A stretch of DNA of 42,933 nucleotides from Thiomicrorhabdus sp. (GCA_021648625.1 JAKISK010000005.1:1-42933); one strand, 5' to 3'. Counted from the first letter of the stretch, positions 26,369 through 36,310 are shown. The notes: a model not told the origin generated them from the letters alone. A program made the numbers and translations.

Positions 26369-27121
26369 ATGTTTAAACCCTTTTGGTTGGCTACTCAGTT
26401 TTTAAGCCGTTTTCCCAGTGTGCAATACGACTCCATCTCTGCGAAGGATATGGGGCGTGCGCTTAATTGGTTTCCTGTGATTGGCGGTTTAATTGGGCTG
26501 GTATTGGTGCTGGTCTCTCAACTGTATCTTTGGTTGCCCTCTCAGGTGGTTGCAGGCATTGTTCTGGTGGCTTGGGTTTGGAATACCGGTGGACTGCATT
26601 TAGATGGCCTTGCTGATACTGCGGATGGTTGGTTAAGCGCCTCAGGCGACCCGAAAAAAGCGTTGGAGGTGATGAAAGATAGTTTAATTGGTACGGGCGG
26701 TGGCGTTGCATTGGTACTGATTCTTATTTTAAAGTGGACGGTACTGGTGGTGATTATTGACTATCAAGCGTGGCTGTTTCTCTTTTTAGCCCCAATTGTT
26801 GGACGAATTTCATCCATTAATTTAATGCCTGTGACGGAATATGTTAGTTTAAACGGCATTGCACAAGATATGTTTTTGCACTTGAATCGCTATGTGGTTT
26901 GGGGTTGGATGTTGCTGTTAAGCACTGCAATTATTTGGGTAAACCCGTACCTGTTTTTAGGGCTAACCATGATTTGGTTTTGGATTCGTTGGGTTATGAT
27001 TTCAATTACGGGCGGTATGACAGGGGACACGGCTGGCGCGATGATTGAGGTCATGGAACTTGCTTGGCTCGTTGGTATTGTGATTATTTTAACGAATAAT
27101 TTTAGCTACACTTTGTTTTAA
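26369..27121 (+). CDS. cobS: Adenosylcobinamide-GDP ribazoletransferase (cobalamin synthase)
   Basis: FWLATQFLSRFPSV...GGLHLDGLADTADGWLSASGDPKKALEVMKDSLIGTGG; ATG at 26369 preferred over GTG 26285, which lies inside the repeat element. Confidence 0.88.
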   Translation: MFKPFWLATQFLSRFPSVQYDSISAKDMGRALNWFPVIGGLIGLVLVLVSQLYLWLPSQVVAGIVLVAWVWNTGGLHLDGLADTADGWLSASGDPKKALEVMKDSLIGTGGGVALVLILILKWTVLVVIIDYQAWLFLFLAPIVGRISSINLMPVTEYVSLNGIAQDMFLHLNRYVVWGWMLLLSTAIIWVNPYLFLGLTMIWFWIRWVMISITGGMTGDTAGAMIEVMELAWLVGIVIILTNNFSYTLF

Positions 27122-27145
27122 ATAACAACTGGTTAGGTTTTCTAT

Positions 27146-28060
27146 CTAACCTTGATAATCTCTTCCTTGCAACCCGCCTGTATGCAGTAGGATGACCTTA
27201 GAGCCTGGCTTAAAGCGTCCTTGTTTAAGCTGATCGTAAAATCCATACACCATCTTTGCGGTGTAGATGGGGTCTAGCGCAATATTAAATGTTTGTTCAA
27301 AAACTTGCATTTGTTGCAACAGTGGCTCAGAGGTTTTTGCATAGCCACCACAATGATATTCGGTTAACAGTTGCCATGAGTGGGCGGAGGTTTCACCTAT
27401 CCATTTTTGAATGTGTGGTTTTAGGTACTCACCTTGTTTAAGAGCAGGGAATCCTAGGATGGTACGTGGATTATCGTCATGAAAAGGGGCGTATTTAATT
27501 AGTCCTGCTAGGGTTGCACCCGTGCCGACGGCGCTTAATAGGTGGGTCCAATTAGGGCACTGTATTTCTAGCTGTTGCATTAGAGGCTCAAAGCCTTGTA
27601 CTGCAAGGGAATTTGACCCCCCTTCTGGAAGGATATACGTGTTGGGATAAGTGCTTTGTAGTGTCTTTAGCGTGTTGGGCGTGGATTTTTGACGGTAGGC
27701 GGTTCGTGTTATAAATTGAAGTTGCATTCCATGCTGTGCTGCTTGTTTGAGGGTATGGCTCCACGTCTCAGGGTGTTTGGCTAACTCTTCGCCTCGAATA
27801 ATTCCGATGCTTTTAAACCCAGATTCTTGTGCCGCCACTGCGGTGGCGGCAATATGATTGGAATAAGCGCCTCCAAAGGTGAGTAGGGTGGTTTTTTGTT
27901 GCGCTTGAGCGGCCACAAGATTGAGTTTAAGTTTATGCCACTTATTGCCTTGAATTTGTGGGTGATTAAGCTCCTCTCGCTTCATATAAACGCAAATGTT
28001 ATGTGTTTCGAAAAGAGGGTTTATTAGTTTTGTTAAGGGGGTAATGCTATTCAAATTCAT
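27146..28060 (-). CDS. PLP-dependent ACC deaminase/D-cysteine desulfhydrase family protein
   Basis: VYMKREELNHPQIQGNKWHKLKLNL...LLTFGGAYSNHIAATA...LPEGGSNSLAVQGF. Confidence 0.85.
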   Translation of the reverse strand: MNLNSITPLTKLINPLFETHNICVYMKREELNHPQIQGNKWHKLKLNLVAAQAQQKTTLLTFGGAYSNHIAATAVAAQESGFKSIGIIRGEELAKHPETWSHTLKQAAQHGMQLQFITRTAYRQKSTPNTLKTLQSTYPNTYILPEGGSNSLAVQGFEPLMQQLEIQCPNWTHLLSAVGTGATLAGLIKYAPFHDDNPRTILGFPALKQGEYLKPHIQKWIGETSAHSWQLLTEYHCGGYAKTSEPLLQQMQVFEQTFNIALDPIYTAKMVYGFYDQLKQGRFKPGSKVILLHTGGLQGRDYQG

Positions 28061-28127
28061 GGTGTTATGGTTGGTGTCTTTTTTGATTGTGCGTATTGTA
28101 ACGATAGGTTTAGCGTGTTTATTTGGA

Positions 28128-29639
28128 TTATTGAGCGTGACTGAATTTTTCTTTATATGCGTGTAATTTTTGTTTTTTTAATTGGAGTTTATTTTTTGAA
28201 TGGGTGAGCGATGCTTTAATTGCGACGGTTCTTTTTTGAATTTGACTTACGTAGTTTACGGTTTCGTGCCCAATGTCTTCTCGTGCCAACTCTTCTACAT
28301 TGTAAAACCATTTGTGTGGGTCTAATCCCTGTGCTTCGGCTTCTCGTTGGAGTTTTCGGATTCGACTAGGTCCAGCATTGTAAGCGGCTAATGAGAAGTT
28401 GATTTGGTCTTCTTTTGAGTACATGGGTTTATCAAAATAATGGTCTCGAAGAAAAGCTAGGTACCTTACGCCTGCGTGAATGTTCTCTTCTAAATCATAG
28501 ATATTTGGAATATCAACGACTTTGGCTTGTGCGGTTGCGTCTTTAATTTGCATAATCCCTTTGGCACCTGCTTTACTGATAAGGTTGTGTTGAAAGCGGG
28601 ATTCTTGGTAAGCAAGCGAGGCGATTAAAAACCAATCAAAGTCATAAAATTCTGCGTACTTTTCAAAATAATATTGCAAGCAAGGCGTTTCATCTAAGGC
28701 ATTAAGTGAAAGAGGGGTCTTAACCCAAAAAGGGTTTTTATAATATTTTTGATAGATACTATTGCCTAGGAACTTTCCGGGTTTGGCGTAGGCGTTAATA
28801 AAGCTATTTAAAGAGTGTTTTAAATTTGGAAGATTTTTGTTTAATGCCCAAGCGATTTTTCCGCCACGATGAAAGACTATATTGGTTTGCAGATTTAAAT
28901 TGGCGTAGGTATGTTGGTAGATTTTGGCAATATGGTCGTCTACCACGGTATATTCAAAGAGGCCAGCATTGACCATTTCGAGCAGGTCTTCGGCTTCGAG
29001 TACTGGGTCGGCCTGAAAAACTTCGATTCCAGGAAGTCCCAATCGCCCTAGTGCTTGGCTCATCTTTTCTAAGCGGGCAATGTAGCTGCTGTTTGCTACG
29101 ACAATGATTTGCTTATTCGAAAGATCTTCAAGCTTGGCAATCATTGGGCTGTTTTGATTGGCTACCAGTATTTCTTGTACGTTTTGAATGTAAGGCTCTG
29201 TAAAATCAGCACGGTATTTTCGCGCTTCAGTTACGGTCAGCCCTGAAGCGATGATGTCACCACGCCCAGCAAGCAGTTCATTAAAGAGTTGATTAAAAGG
29301 GTGCGTTAAAAAAATAACATGGGTTTGGTAGCGTTTTTTTCTTGGACCTCGATTTAGGTATTTTTCATAAGCTTTTATGAGGTCGTGTTCTAAGCCCCTT
29401 TGCCCTTTAATCGTATGAAAAAAATTGGTGCCATTGTAGCTAACGAGTACTCTGAGTATTCTACGTTTACGTATTTGATCAAGATCGCCGATAAAGGGTT
29501 GGTTAATGCGTTCTAATAGAGAGTTTTGTATAGGGGGGGGAGAAATTTGTTTTGGATCGGCCAATGGAGAACTTAGGAAGGTACCTAATGCAAAAGAAGT
29601 GATGGCAACTGTTTTTAACGAGAGCTTAGGTGATGGCAA
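28128..29639 (-). CDS. mltF: Membrane-bound lytic murein transglycosylase MltF
   Basis: Solute-binding-like N-terminal domain (RRILRVLVSYNGTNFF...GDIIASGLTVTEARK) plus SLT domain (ESRFQHNLISKAGAKGIMQIK...SLAAYNAGPSRIRKL). Confidence 0.88.
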   Translation of the reverse strand: MPSPKLSLKTVAITSFALGTFLSSPLADPKQISPPPIQNSLLERINQPFIGDLDQIRKRRILRVLVSYNGTNFFHTIKGQRGLEHDLIKAYEKYLNRGPRKKRYQTHVIFLTHPFNQLFNELLAGRGDIIASGLTVTEARKYRADFTEPYIQNVQEILVANQNSPMIAKLEDLSNKQIIVVANSSYIARLEKMSQALGRLGLPGIEVFQADPVLEAEDLLEMVNAGLFEYTVVDDHIAKIYQHTYANLNLQTNIVFHRGGKIAWALNKNLPNLKHSLNSFINAYAKPGKFLGNSIYQKYYKNPFWVKTPLSLNALDETPCLQYYFEKYAEFYDFDWFLIASLAYQESRFQHNLISKAGAKGIMQIKDATAQAKVVDIPNIYDLEENIHAGVRYLAFLRDHYFDKPMYSKEDQINFSLAAYNAGPSRIRKLQREAEAQGLDPHKWFYNVEELAREDIGHETVNYVSQIQKRTVAIKASLTHSKNKLQLKKQKLHAYKEKFSHAQ

Positions 29640-29887
29640 GTCATGTTTCCAATTGAATCTATTTGAACGCTTTATTTTAGAGTAGATACGATTTAAAAAG
29701 TACTTTTTTTATAAGCAACGTGTGTTGTTTATGCTCGGGTAGCTAGGTTGTCACGTTTACTGGGCTATATTTTACTGGTAATTTGTTATAATACGCGCAA
29801 TTTTTATAAATACAGCTCCTTTACGCTTTATTGTTTTGTGGAATTTTAGGTAAGGTAATTGGGGCTTTTAATCTTAGATGGTATCGA

Positions 29888-32206
29888 GTGACTACAGAAA
29901 ATACAACGGTTCAACAGGACCCACACGCACAGCGAGAAGCTGAAAAATATGACAACCCTATTCCAAGTAGAGAGTTTATTCTTGATGCTTTAGAGACGGC
30001 ACAAAAGCCATTAAGGTTGTATCAAGTGGCGAAGGTGTTAGAGGTTTCGGAGGACGACGAAGAGCGTTATGAGGCTCTGTCACGCCGCTTAAAAGCGATG
30101 GTGCGTGATGGGCAACTTATTCGTAACCGTCGTGGTGCGTTTGGTTTATTGAAAAAAATGGACTTAATTAAAGGGCGTGTTTTAGGGCATCCAGACGGCT
30201 ATGGTTTTTTAGTACCCGAAGCGGGGGGGAAAGATCTTTTCTTGTCTGAAAAAGAGATGCATAAAGCACTGCATGGTGATTTGGTCATCGCTTCGGTGGT
30301 GGGTGAGGACCGACGTGGTCGTCAAGAGGGTGCGATTGTTGAGGTTATTGACCATCGAACTAAACAAGTGTTAGGTCGTTTAGCAACTGAAAATGGCCTT
30401 TCTTGGGTGCGCCCTAACAATAACAGACTGACACAAGATGTTTTTATTCCTAAAGATGGTTTATTGGATGCGAAAGAAGAACAAGTGGTGTTGGTTGAAA
30501 TGTTAAGCCAACCTACGCTGAGATCTGGTCCGATTGGTAAAATCATTGAAGTGGTTGGTGACTATATGTCTCCAGGTATGGAGATTGATTCGGCCATTCA
30601 TGCGTATGGTATTCCAAACGAATGGTCAGAAGAGTTGTTAAAAGAGTTAGATAGCATTCCTGATGAAGTCGTTGAAGCCGATTTAGATGGGCGTAAAGAC
30701 CTTAGAAGTATGCAGTTAGTCACTATTGATGGTTCGGATACCAAAGATTTTGATGATGCGGTGTTTGCAAAGCGCCGAAAAAATGGTTGGCGTTTAGTGG
30801 TGGCCATTGCGGATGTCTCTCACTATGTTAAATCGGGAACGGAGTTAGATAAAGAAGCGTTTAAACGCGGGAATTCGGTTTATTTTCCACAACGTGTCGT
30901 TCCAATGTTACCGTCTAAATTATCGGATGGTTTGTGTTCGCTAAACCCTCACGTTGATCGTTTATGCATGGTTGCCGATTTAGCGATTGATGATGAAGGT
31001 CGCTTGGAGCGTAGTCAGTACTATCAAGCCGTGATGAATTCTAAAGCGCGTTTAACTTACAATCAAGTGAATGATATTTTAACCGACTCTGAAAGTGAGT
31101 ATCGAACGGAGTTTGCAGAGCAGGTTTCGCACATTGAAGATCTTCATGCGCTTTATAAGATTTTGCAAAAGGCACGTGAAGAGCGCGGTGCGTTAGAGTT
31201 TAATACCACTGAAACGCGCATTGTATTTGATGACGATCGAAAAATTAAAGAGATTGTGCCTGTTGTTCGAAACGATGCGCATAAGTTGATTGAAGAGTGC
31301 ATGTTAATGGCAAATGTTGCCACGGCACGCTACTTGAAATGGCATAAAATCCCGATAGTGTACCGTGTGCATGAAAAACCTGCGGAAGAGCGTTTGAAAA
31401 ATGTTCGAACTTTCTTAAAGGATTTTGGCTTAACGCTGGAAGGTGGGGATGAGCCAACTGCACATGATTATGCGGCGGTGATGGAAAAAATTAAAGATCA
31501 GCCTTATGAACATTTAGTGCAAACCGTGTTGTTACGTAGCATGAATCAAGCGGTGTATCAGCCAGATAATAAAGGGCATTTTGGACTGAATTATGAGCAC
31601 TACACGCACTTTACATCGCCTATTCGTCGTTACCCTGATTTACTGGTTCATCGTGCGATTCAACATGCATGGAAAAAAACGGGTGCAGAAGGGTTTGAGT
31701 ATACGGAAGCTAACATGCAGGAGTTGGGTCAGCACTGTTCGGATACCGAACGACGTGCCGATGAAGCCACGCGTGATGCGGTAACGTTTTTAAAATGTGA
31801 GTTTTTATCTCACCGTTTAGGCGAAGAGTATGATGCTGTGGTAACGGCGGCCACCAATTTTGGACTGTTTGTTGAAATTGATCCGTTGTATGTTGAAGGG
31901 TTGGTTCATATTACCGAGCTAGGTGAAGATTACTTCCATTACGATAATGCACGCCACTGTTTAAAAGGTGAACGTACAGGAAAAACCTATCGTTTAGGTG
32001 ATCGAATTCGAGTGCAAGTTGCTCAAGTAAACTTAGATGATCGTAAAGTTGATTTACGTTTTATCTCGGGAGGATCAACGGATGAAACGGTGTCGGAAGT
32101 GGAGTCTGAGAGTGAATCTCAATCTGAGGAGTCAGGCGAGCAAAAAAGACCTCGTAGAAAGCGCTACTACCGTAAAGGTAAAAAATCCCCAGCTAAGAGC
32201 GAGTAA
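29888..32206 (+). CDS. rnr: Ribonuclease R
   Basis: RNB domain (TIDGSDTKDFDDAVFAKR..., HYTHFTSPIRRYPDLLVHRAI), C-terminal S1 and basic tail; GTG 29888 (VTTENTTVQQD) is a plausible start, while the ORF track starts at 29831. Confidence 0.95.
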   Translation: MTTENTTVQQDPHAQREAEKYDNPIPSREFILDALETAQKPLRLYQVAKVLEVSEDDEERYEALSRRLKAMVRDGQLIRNRRGAFGLLKKMDLIKGRVLGHPDGYGFLVPEAGGKDLFLSEKEMHKALHGDLVIASVVGEDRRGRQEGAIVEVIDHRTKQVLGRLATENGLSWVRPNNNRLTQDVFIPKDGLLDAKEEQVVLVEMLSQPTLRSGPIGKIIEVVGDYMSPGMEIDSAIHAYGIPNEWSEELLKELDSIPDEVVEADLDGRKDLRSMQLVTIDGSDTKDFDDAVFAKRRKNGWRLVVAIADVSHYVKSGTELDKEAFKRGNSVYFPQRVVPMLPSKLSDGLCSLNPHVDRLCMVADLAIDDEGRLERSQYYQAVMNSKARLTYNQVNDILTDSESEYRTEFAEQVSHIEDLHALYKILQKAREERGALEFNTTETRIVFDDDRKIKEIVPVVRNDAHKLIEECMLMANVATARYLKWHKIPIVYRVHEKPAEERLKNVRTFLKDFGLTLEGGDEPTAHDYAAVMEKIKDQPYEHLVQTVLLRSMNQAVYQPDNKGHFGLNYEHYTHFTSPIRRYPDLLVHRAIQHAWKKTGAEGFEYTEANMQELGQHCSDTERRADEATRDAVTFLKCEFLSHRLGEEYDAVVTAATNFGLFVEIDPLYVEGLVHITELGEDYFHYDNARHCLKGERTGKTYRLGDRIRVQVAQVNLDDRKVDLRFISGGSTDETVSEVESESESQSEESGEQKRPRRKRYYRKGKKSPAKSE

Positions 32207-32211
32207 TCGTT

Positions 32212-32961
32212 GTGAAGCAAGAAATTATTTATGGATTGCATGCCGTTGAAAAGTTTGTAAAGCAAGCGCCTCAATTGGTTTATCAGCTCTCTTTTGTTAA
32301 GGGGCGGTTAAACAATCGTCAACAATCACTGTATGATTATGCAAAAAACCTTGGGCTGTCGCCTGAGTATGTTGCAAAATCCGCCTTTAATAAAATAGAT
32401 GGCAATCACCAAGGGGTGATGGCGCTTGTTGCAAAGCAGGCGGATTTAAATGAGTCTGACCTGCTTGCCATTATGGACAAGGCATCCAACCCGCTGTTTA
32501 TCTTTTTAGATGAAGTGCAAGACCCTCATAATTTAGGTGCCGTACTGCGAACCGCGGATGCGGTTGGTGCGGATGCAGTGATTATTCCTAAGCACAACTC
32601 GGTAGGCATGAATGCTACGGTTCGTAAGGTGGCCTCTGGTGCTGCGGATAACGTTAAGTTGATTGTAGTGTCTAACTTAACTCGAACGCTTAAAGAGATG
32701 CAGCAAGCTGGTATGTGGATGGTGGGGTTAGACGGTGACACCGAACAAACCATCTACGATCAAGATTTTACAGGCTCAACGGGCATTGTAATGGGTGCTG
32801 AAGGTACGGGGTTACGACGTTTAACAAAAGAAGCGTGTGATTACCTTGCTGCAATTCCTATGGTGGGTGTGGTTGAAAGCCTAAATGTATCCGTTGCAAC
32901 AGGCATTACGGTGTATGAAGTGTTTCGCCAGCGCGGGCAGGGTGGAAAGAAGTCGACATAA
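32212..32961 (+). CDS. rlmB: 23S rRNA (guanosine(2251)-2'-O)-methyltransferase RlmB
   Basis: IIYGLHAVEKFVKQ...LDEVQDPHNLGAVLRTADAVGADAVI...GAEGTGLRRLTKEACD...SLNVSVATGI. Confidence 0.93.
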   Translation: MKQEIIYGLHAVEKFVKQAPQLVYQLSFVKGRLNNRQQSLYDYAKNLGLSPEYVAKSAFNKIDGNHQGVMALVAKQADLNESDLLAIMDKASNPLFIFLDEVQDPHNLGAVLRTADAVGADAVIIPKHNSVGMNATVRKVASGAADNVKLIVVSNLTRTLKEMQQAGMWMVGLDGDTEQTIYDQDFTGSTGIVMGAEGTGLRRLTKEACDYLAAIPMVGVVESLNVSVATGITVYEVFRQRGQGGKKST

Positions 32962-33007
32962 CGTTCAAATCAATTAATCATTGATGGAGACTTTGCTTTT
33001 TAGGGCG

Positions 33008-34213
33008 TTAACATCCATTTAAATAAATATCGCCTTTTGTATCAATATCAATATCGACTTTGACGAGCGATTCATTTCTACAAGGTCCTTCAATACACTC
33101 TCCATTTTCAACCTTAAAAAAAGCATCGTGTATGGAGCATTTTAGCGTTTTTTCAAAAGGGTTAACGTCAATCTTATAGGCTTCGTCTAACGGTACATTT
33201 TGGTGTGGGCAGTTATTTACATACGCTTTGATTGTGTTCTGATATTTAATCAATAGGATAGAAGGGCTGTTTTCGCTCGCTTTAATCACTTGTGTTTTTG
33301 CATTGCTGAGATGCTTAATATTGGCAATGGGTTTGAGATGATTTTTTTGCAGTAAGTGGTCTAAGCCATGTTGTGTGCATTTTTGTGCGGCAAATTTATT
33401 GGCCTGACTCACAGCCTCTTTAAAATTACTTTTTTGAATTAAGTGATGGATGAGTGCTGCATTAAATGTATCGCCTGCACCTAAGGTATCAATAATAGGA
33501 TGAACTTCTTCCGCTTTAATATGCTGAACTTTTTGTTGAATATCCGAAAACCATACGCCTTGATTGCCCCATGTACATGCTAGTTTTGTATTAGGCGCTT
33601 CTTTTTGAATTTGTGTGAGCAGTTCAAGCCCATTTGAAAAGCCTTTTTCAGTGGCGTAGTGGTGAGAAAATATCACTAAGTTCACTTGATTAAAAAGTGC
33701 TTCAATGCCCTTCCTGCACTTTTCAACTTCAAGCGAGATGGGTTGATGGGTTAAAAAGGTTTTTGCGATATTTATCATTCCAGCAAGGTTTTCGATATTT
33801 CGACCCTCAAAGTGAAGCCAGTCAAATTTTTCCACAGTAATTTTTGCAAAGTGTTCAAAGGTGACTTCGGGTAGCTCTCTATAGTGCACAATAGTTCGTT
33901 GCCCATTTTTTTGATTAAGCGTGATAAATGAGGAAGGGGTTTTTCCTTGAATAAAGGTTTGGATGTGTGCCGTTGATAGATGGCGCGCTTTAAACCCTTT
34001 TAGAATTTGTTTGGCCTCTAAGTCGGTCGCTAATGCACAGCAAATGGCACAGTCATGCCCAAGTTGATTTAAAATATATAATGTATTGTTGATGTTTCCC
34101 CCCGGTGAGAGAGTTTTACTAAGTGCTCTTACCTCTTGGTCTTCTTGAGGGTAGTGCTTGACGGTGAAAATTGTGTCTAATACTGCATTACCAATACCAA
34201 GTATTTTTGCCAT
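33008..34213 (-). CDS. PfkB-family (ketohexokinase-like) carbohydrate kinase fused to a C-terminal Rieske [2Fe-2S] domain
   Basis: Kinase: MAKILGIGNAVLDTIFTV...SPGGNINNTL...LHFEGRN...DTLGAGDTFNAALIHHL. C-terminus: NNCPHQNVPLD...LKCSIHDAFFKVENGECIEGPC (CxH...CxxH Rieske pattern). Start at ATG 34213; the ORF track extends upstream to 34405. Confidence 0.85.
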   Translation of the reverse strand: MAKILGIGNAVLDTIFTVKHYPQEDQEVRALSKTLSPGGNINNTLYILNQLGHDCAICCALATDLEAKQILKGFKARHLSTAHIQTFIQGKTPSSFITLNQKNGQRTIVHYRELPEVTFEHFAKITVEKFDWLHFEGRNIENLAGMINIAKTFLTHQPISLEVEKCRKGIEALFNQVNLVIFSHHYATEKGFSNGLELLTQIQKEAPNTKLACTWGNQGVWFSDIQQKVQHIKAEEVHPIIDTLGAGDTFNAALIHHLIQKSNFKEAVSQANKFAAQKCTQHGLDHLLQKNHLKPIANIKHLSNAKTQVIKASENSPSILLIKYQNTIKAYVNNCPHQNVPLDEAYKIDVNPFEKTLKCSIHDAFFKVENGECIEGPCRNESLVKVDIDIDTKGDIYLNGC

Positions 34214-34677
34214 AATGGGGTTGCCTGCGTTTTTTAAGGGTGATTTTAGTTGGAGACAGTGATTTAGATAGAAAGGCATGGGTTTTCGTATGCCTCGTTG
34301 AAATTGAGATAAGTCTGTAATCTTTGGAGTAAAGTGAATAAAAATGAAAAATTTCTTGACAATGGAATGTTTCAGCTTAAGTTTGCTTGTTGTTTTTAAA
34401 ATCAATATTATTCTTTAACTTGTTGATTATATTATGTATTGTGTTTCTTTATTGTCAGGTTATATTATTTTTTAATTGTGGTTTATTGTACACAAATTCT
34501 GTGGATAACTTTGTGAATAATTCAATAAAAAATGGCTTAAGTGCTTTATCTTAGCTAGATTTTAATAAACTGCTTAAAAAGTGAGCAGCTGGCTTCGTGG
34601 TGTTTTTTGTAAGCGTAAACACTAACTCAATAAGGCTTAGTTCTTGCTTTTTTATACTTAGTTTCCTTGTGTTTTTT

Positions 34678-34798
34678 GTAACTACTCAGCTAGCCCCTGA
34701 AAAAGGTCAACTCGGTGTTAAAAAATGATCATTTACACTTGTAAACTCTTATTTTTCGCCTTGATTTGACCTTTTTCAGGCACCATCTGAGCAGTTAC
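34678..34798. repeat. 121-bp nested inverted-repeat element
   Basis: Outer arms GTAACTACTCAG / CTGAGCAGTTAC (one mismatch); inner perfect 15-bp arms CCTGAAAAAGGTCAA / TTGACCTTTTTCAGG. Confidence 0.75.
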
Positions 34799-35052
34799 TA
34801 TTTTTTAATAGATGTCATTTTGAGGTGACAAATCGAATAAAAAGATTACAATTCCTTTTTGTAAGTTTTATAAAGAGGCCTTTACACGAGAAGGGCGGGA
34901 GAAAAAAGAGATAAAGTTTGGCTGATTGAGGCGGAAAACATGCGAATCCCTAAACATTCGCAAGTTTTTTAACGAAAATCAGGCGTATTTTAGCCTTTTT
35001 TATTCGTGCCTCCTTTCGTGCAAAGATCTCATAAAGATTGAGTAGGTTATTT

Positions 35053-35778
35053 ATGACTGAAATTAAGTCAGCATTTAATGCAAGTTGTCGGAACTGTGGA
35101 TTACAAAAAGTATGTTTTCCGACAGGGTTAGTGAAGTCAGATATTGACCGATTAGATCAAATTGTTGATCGAAAAACACCCCTTAAAAAAGGTGAGTATT
35201 TATTTCAAGCGGACGATGCATTTGTTTCATTGTATGCCATTCGAGCGGGCGTTATAAAGCTGTACTCTTTTTCGGACACTGGCGAGGAGGTTATTCATGG
35301 GTTTTATTTACCAGGGGATGTTTTAGGCGTTGATGCTTTGGCGACTAAGCGACATAATATGAATGCGATTGCAATTGATACGGTAAGTGTGTGTGCATTG
35401 CCATTTGATCAATTGACTGATTTATCATTGAAAATACCGAGTTTGAACCGACAGATTATGATGGTTATGAGTAAGGAGGTGAACGAAGGTCGTTCGCATT
35501 CTGAAATGTTGATTAAGCGAAATGCAGACCAACGTGTGGCTCAATTTATTTGGAGCATGGCTGAGCGTTATCGTACACGTGGTTATGTTTGTGATGAATT
35601 TCGGTTAAATGTGTTACATCGAGATGTTGCCATTCACCTAGGGTTGACGCCAGAAACGGTTTCTCGTATTTTAGCTAAGCTTCACGCTGAAAATATAGTG
35701 ACTTGGAAAAAGAAAGAAGTAAAAATTCATAATGAAGAGGCTTTGAGGGCTTCTGCTGGCAGAAAGGAAGAGGACTAG
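35053..35778 (+). CDS. fnr: Crp/Fnr family transcriptional regulator, FNR
   Basis: N-terminal cysteine motif CRNCGLQKVCFP, cNMP-like domain, HTH LHRDVAIHLGLTPETVSRILAKL; ATG 35053 chosen. Confidence 0.88.
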   Translation: MTEIKSAFNASCRNCGLQKVCFPTGLVKSDIDRLDQIVDRKTPLKKGEYLFQADDAFVSLYAIRAGVIKLYSFSDTGEEVIHGFYLPGDVLGVDALATKRHNMNAIAIDTVSVCALPFDQLTDLSLKIPSLNRQIMMVMSKEVNEGRSHSEMLIKRNADQRVAQFIWSMAERYRTRGYVCDEFRLNVLHRDVAIHLGLTPETVSRILAKLHAENIVTWKKKEVKIHNEEALRASAGRKEED

Positions 35779-35870
35779 AAGCTCGTCTAATGTTAACGAT
35801 AGCATCTCATTTAACCTAAAAAATAATGCGTGCTTAATTGTACGAGTTTTAAATTGAGTAACTTTATGAA

Positions 35871-36302
35871 ATGAAAAAAATTTCTCGAACAGCATTATTG
35901 CCTTATTCTGCTTTGCAAATGTATAACTTGGTGAACGATGTTGCTGCTTACCCTAAATTTTTACCATGGTGTGGCGCGGCAGAGGTGGCTTTTGAAGCGG
36001 AGAATGAGATGGTGGCGAGAGTCACCATTTCAAAAGCGGGTTTGAGCCAAACGTTTGAAACTAAAAACTATTTAACGCTAGGGGAGCGGATTGAGATGCA
36101 CTTGCTTGAAGGACCCTTTAAGCTCCTTGAGGGAGAATGGGTGTTTAAACCACTGGATGAAAAGGCATGTAAAATTCAGTTTGAAGTGGCATTTGAAGTG
36201 AGTCATGGGGTGTTAAATATGGCGATAGGCACCGTGTTTGAACACATAAGCAGTACATTGGTTGACTCTTTTTGTGAGCGTGCAAAAGTTATTTACGGTT
36301 AG
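35871..36302 (+). CDS. ratA: RatA/Coq10-like SRPBCC family protein
   Basis: ISRTALLPYSALQMYNLVNDVAAYPKFLPWCGAAEV. Confidence 0.88.
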   Translation: MKKISRTALLPYSALQMYNLVNDVAAYPKFLPWCGAAEVAFEAENEMVARVTISKAGLSQTFETKNYLTLGERIEMHLLEGPFKLLEGEWVFKPLDEKACKIQFEVAFEVSHGVLNMAIGTVFEHISSTLVDSFCERAKVIYG

Positions 36303-36310
36303 GTCTGTCT

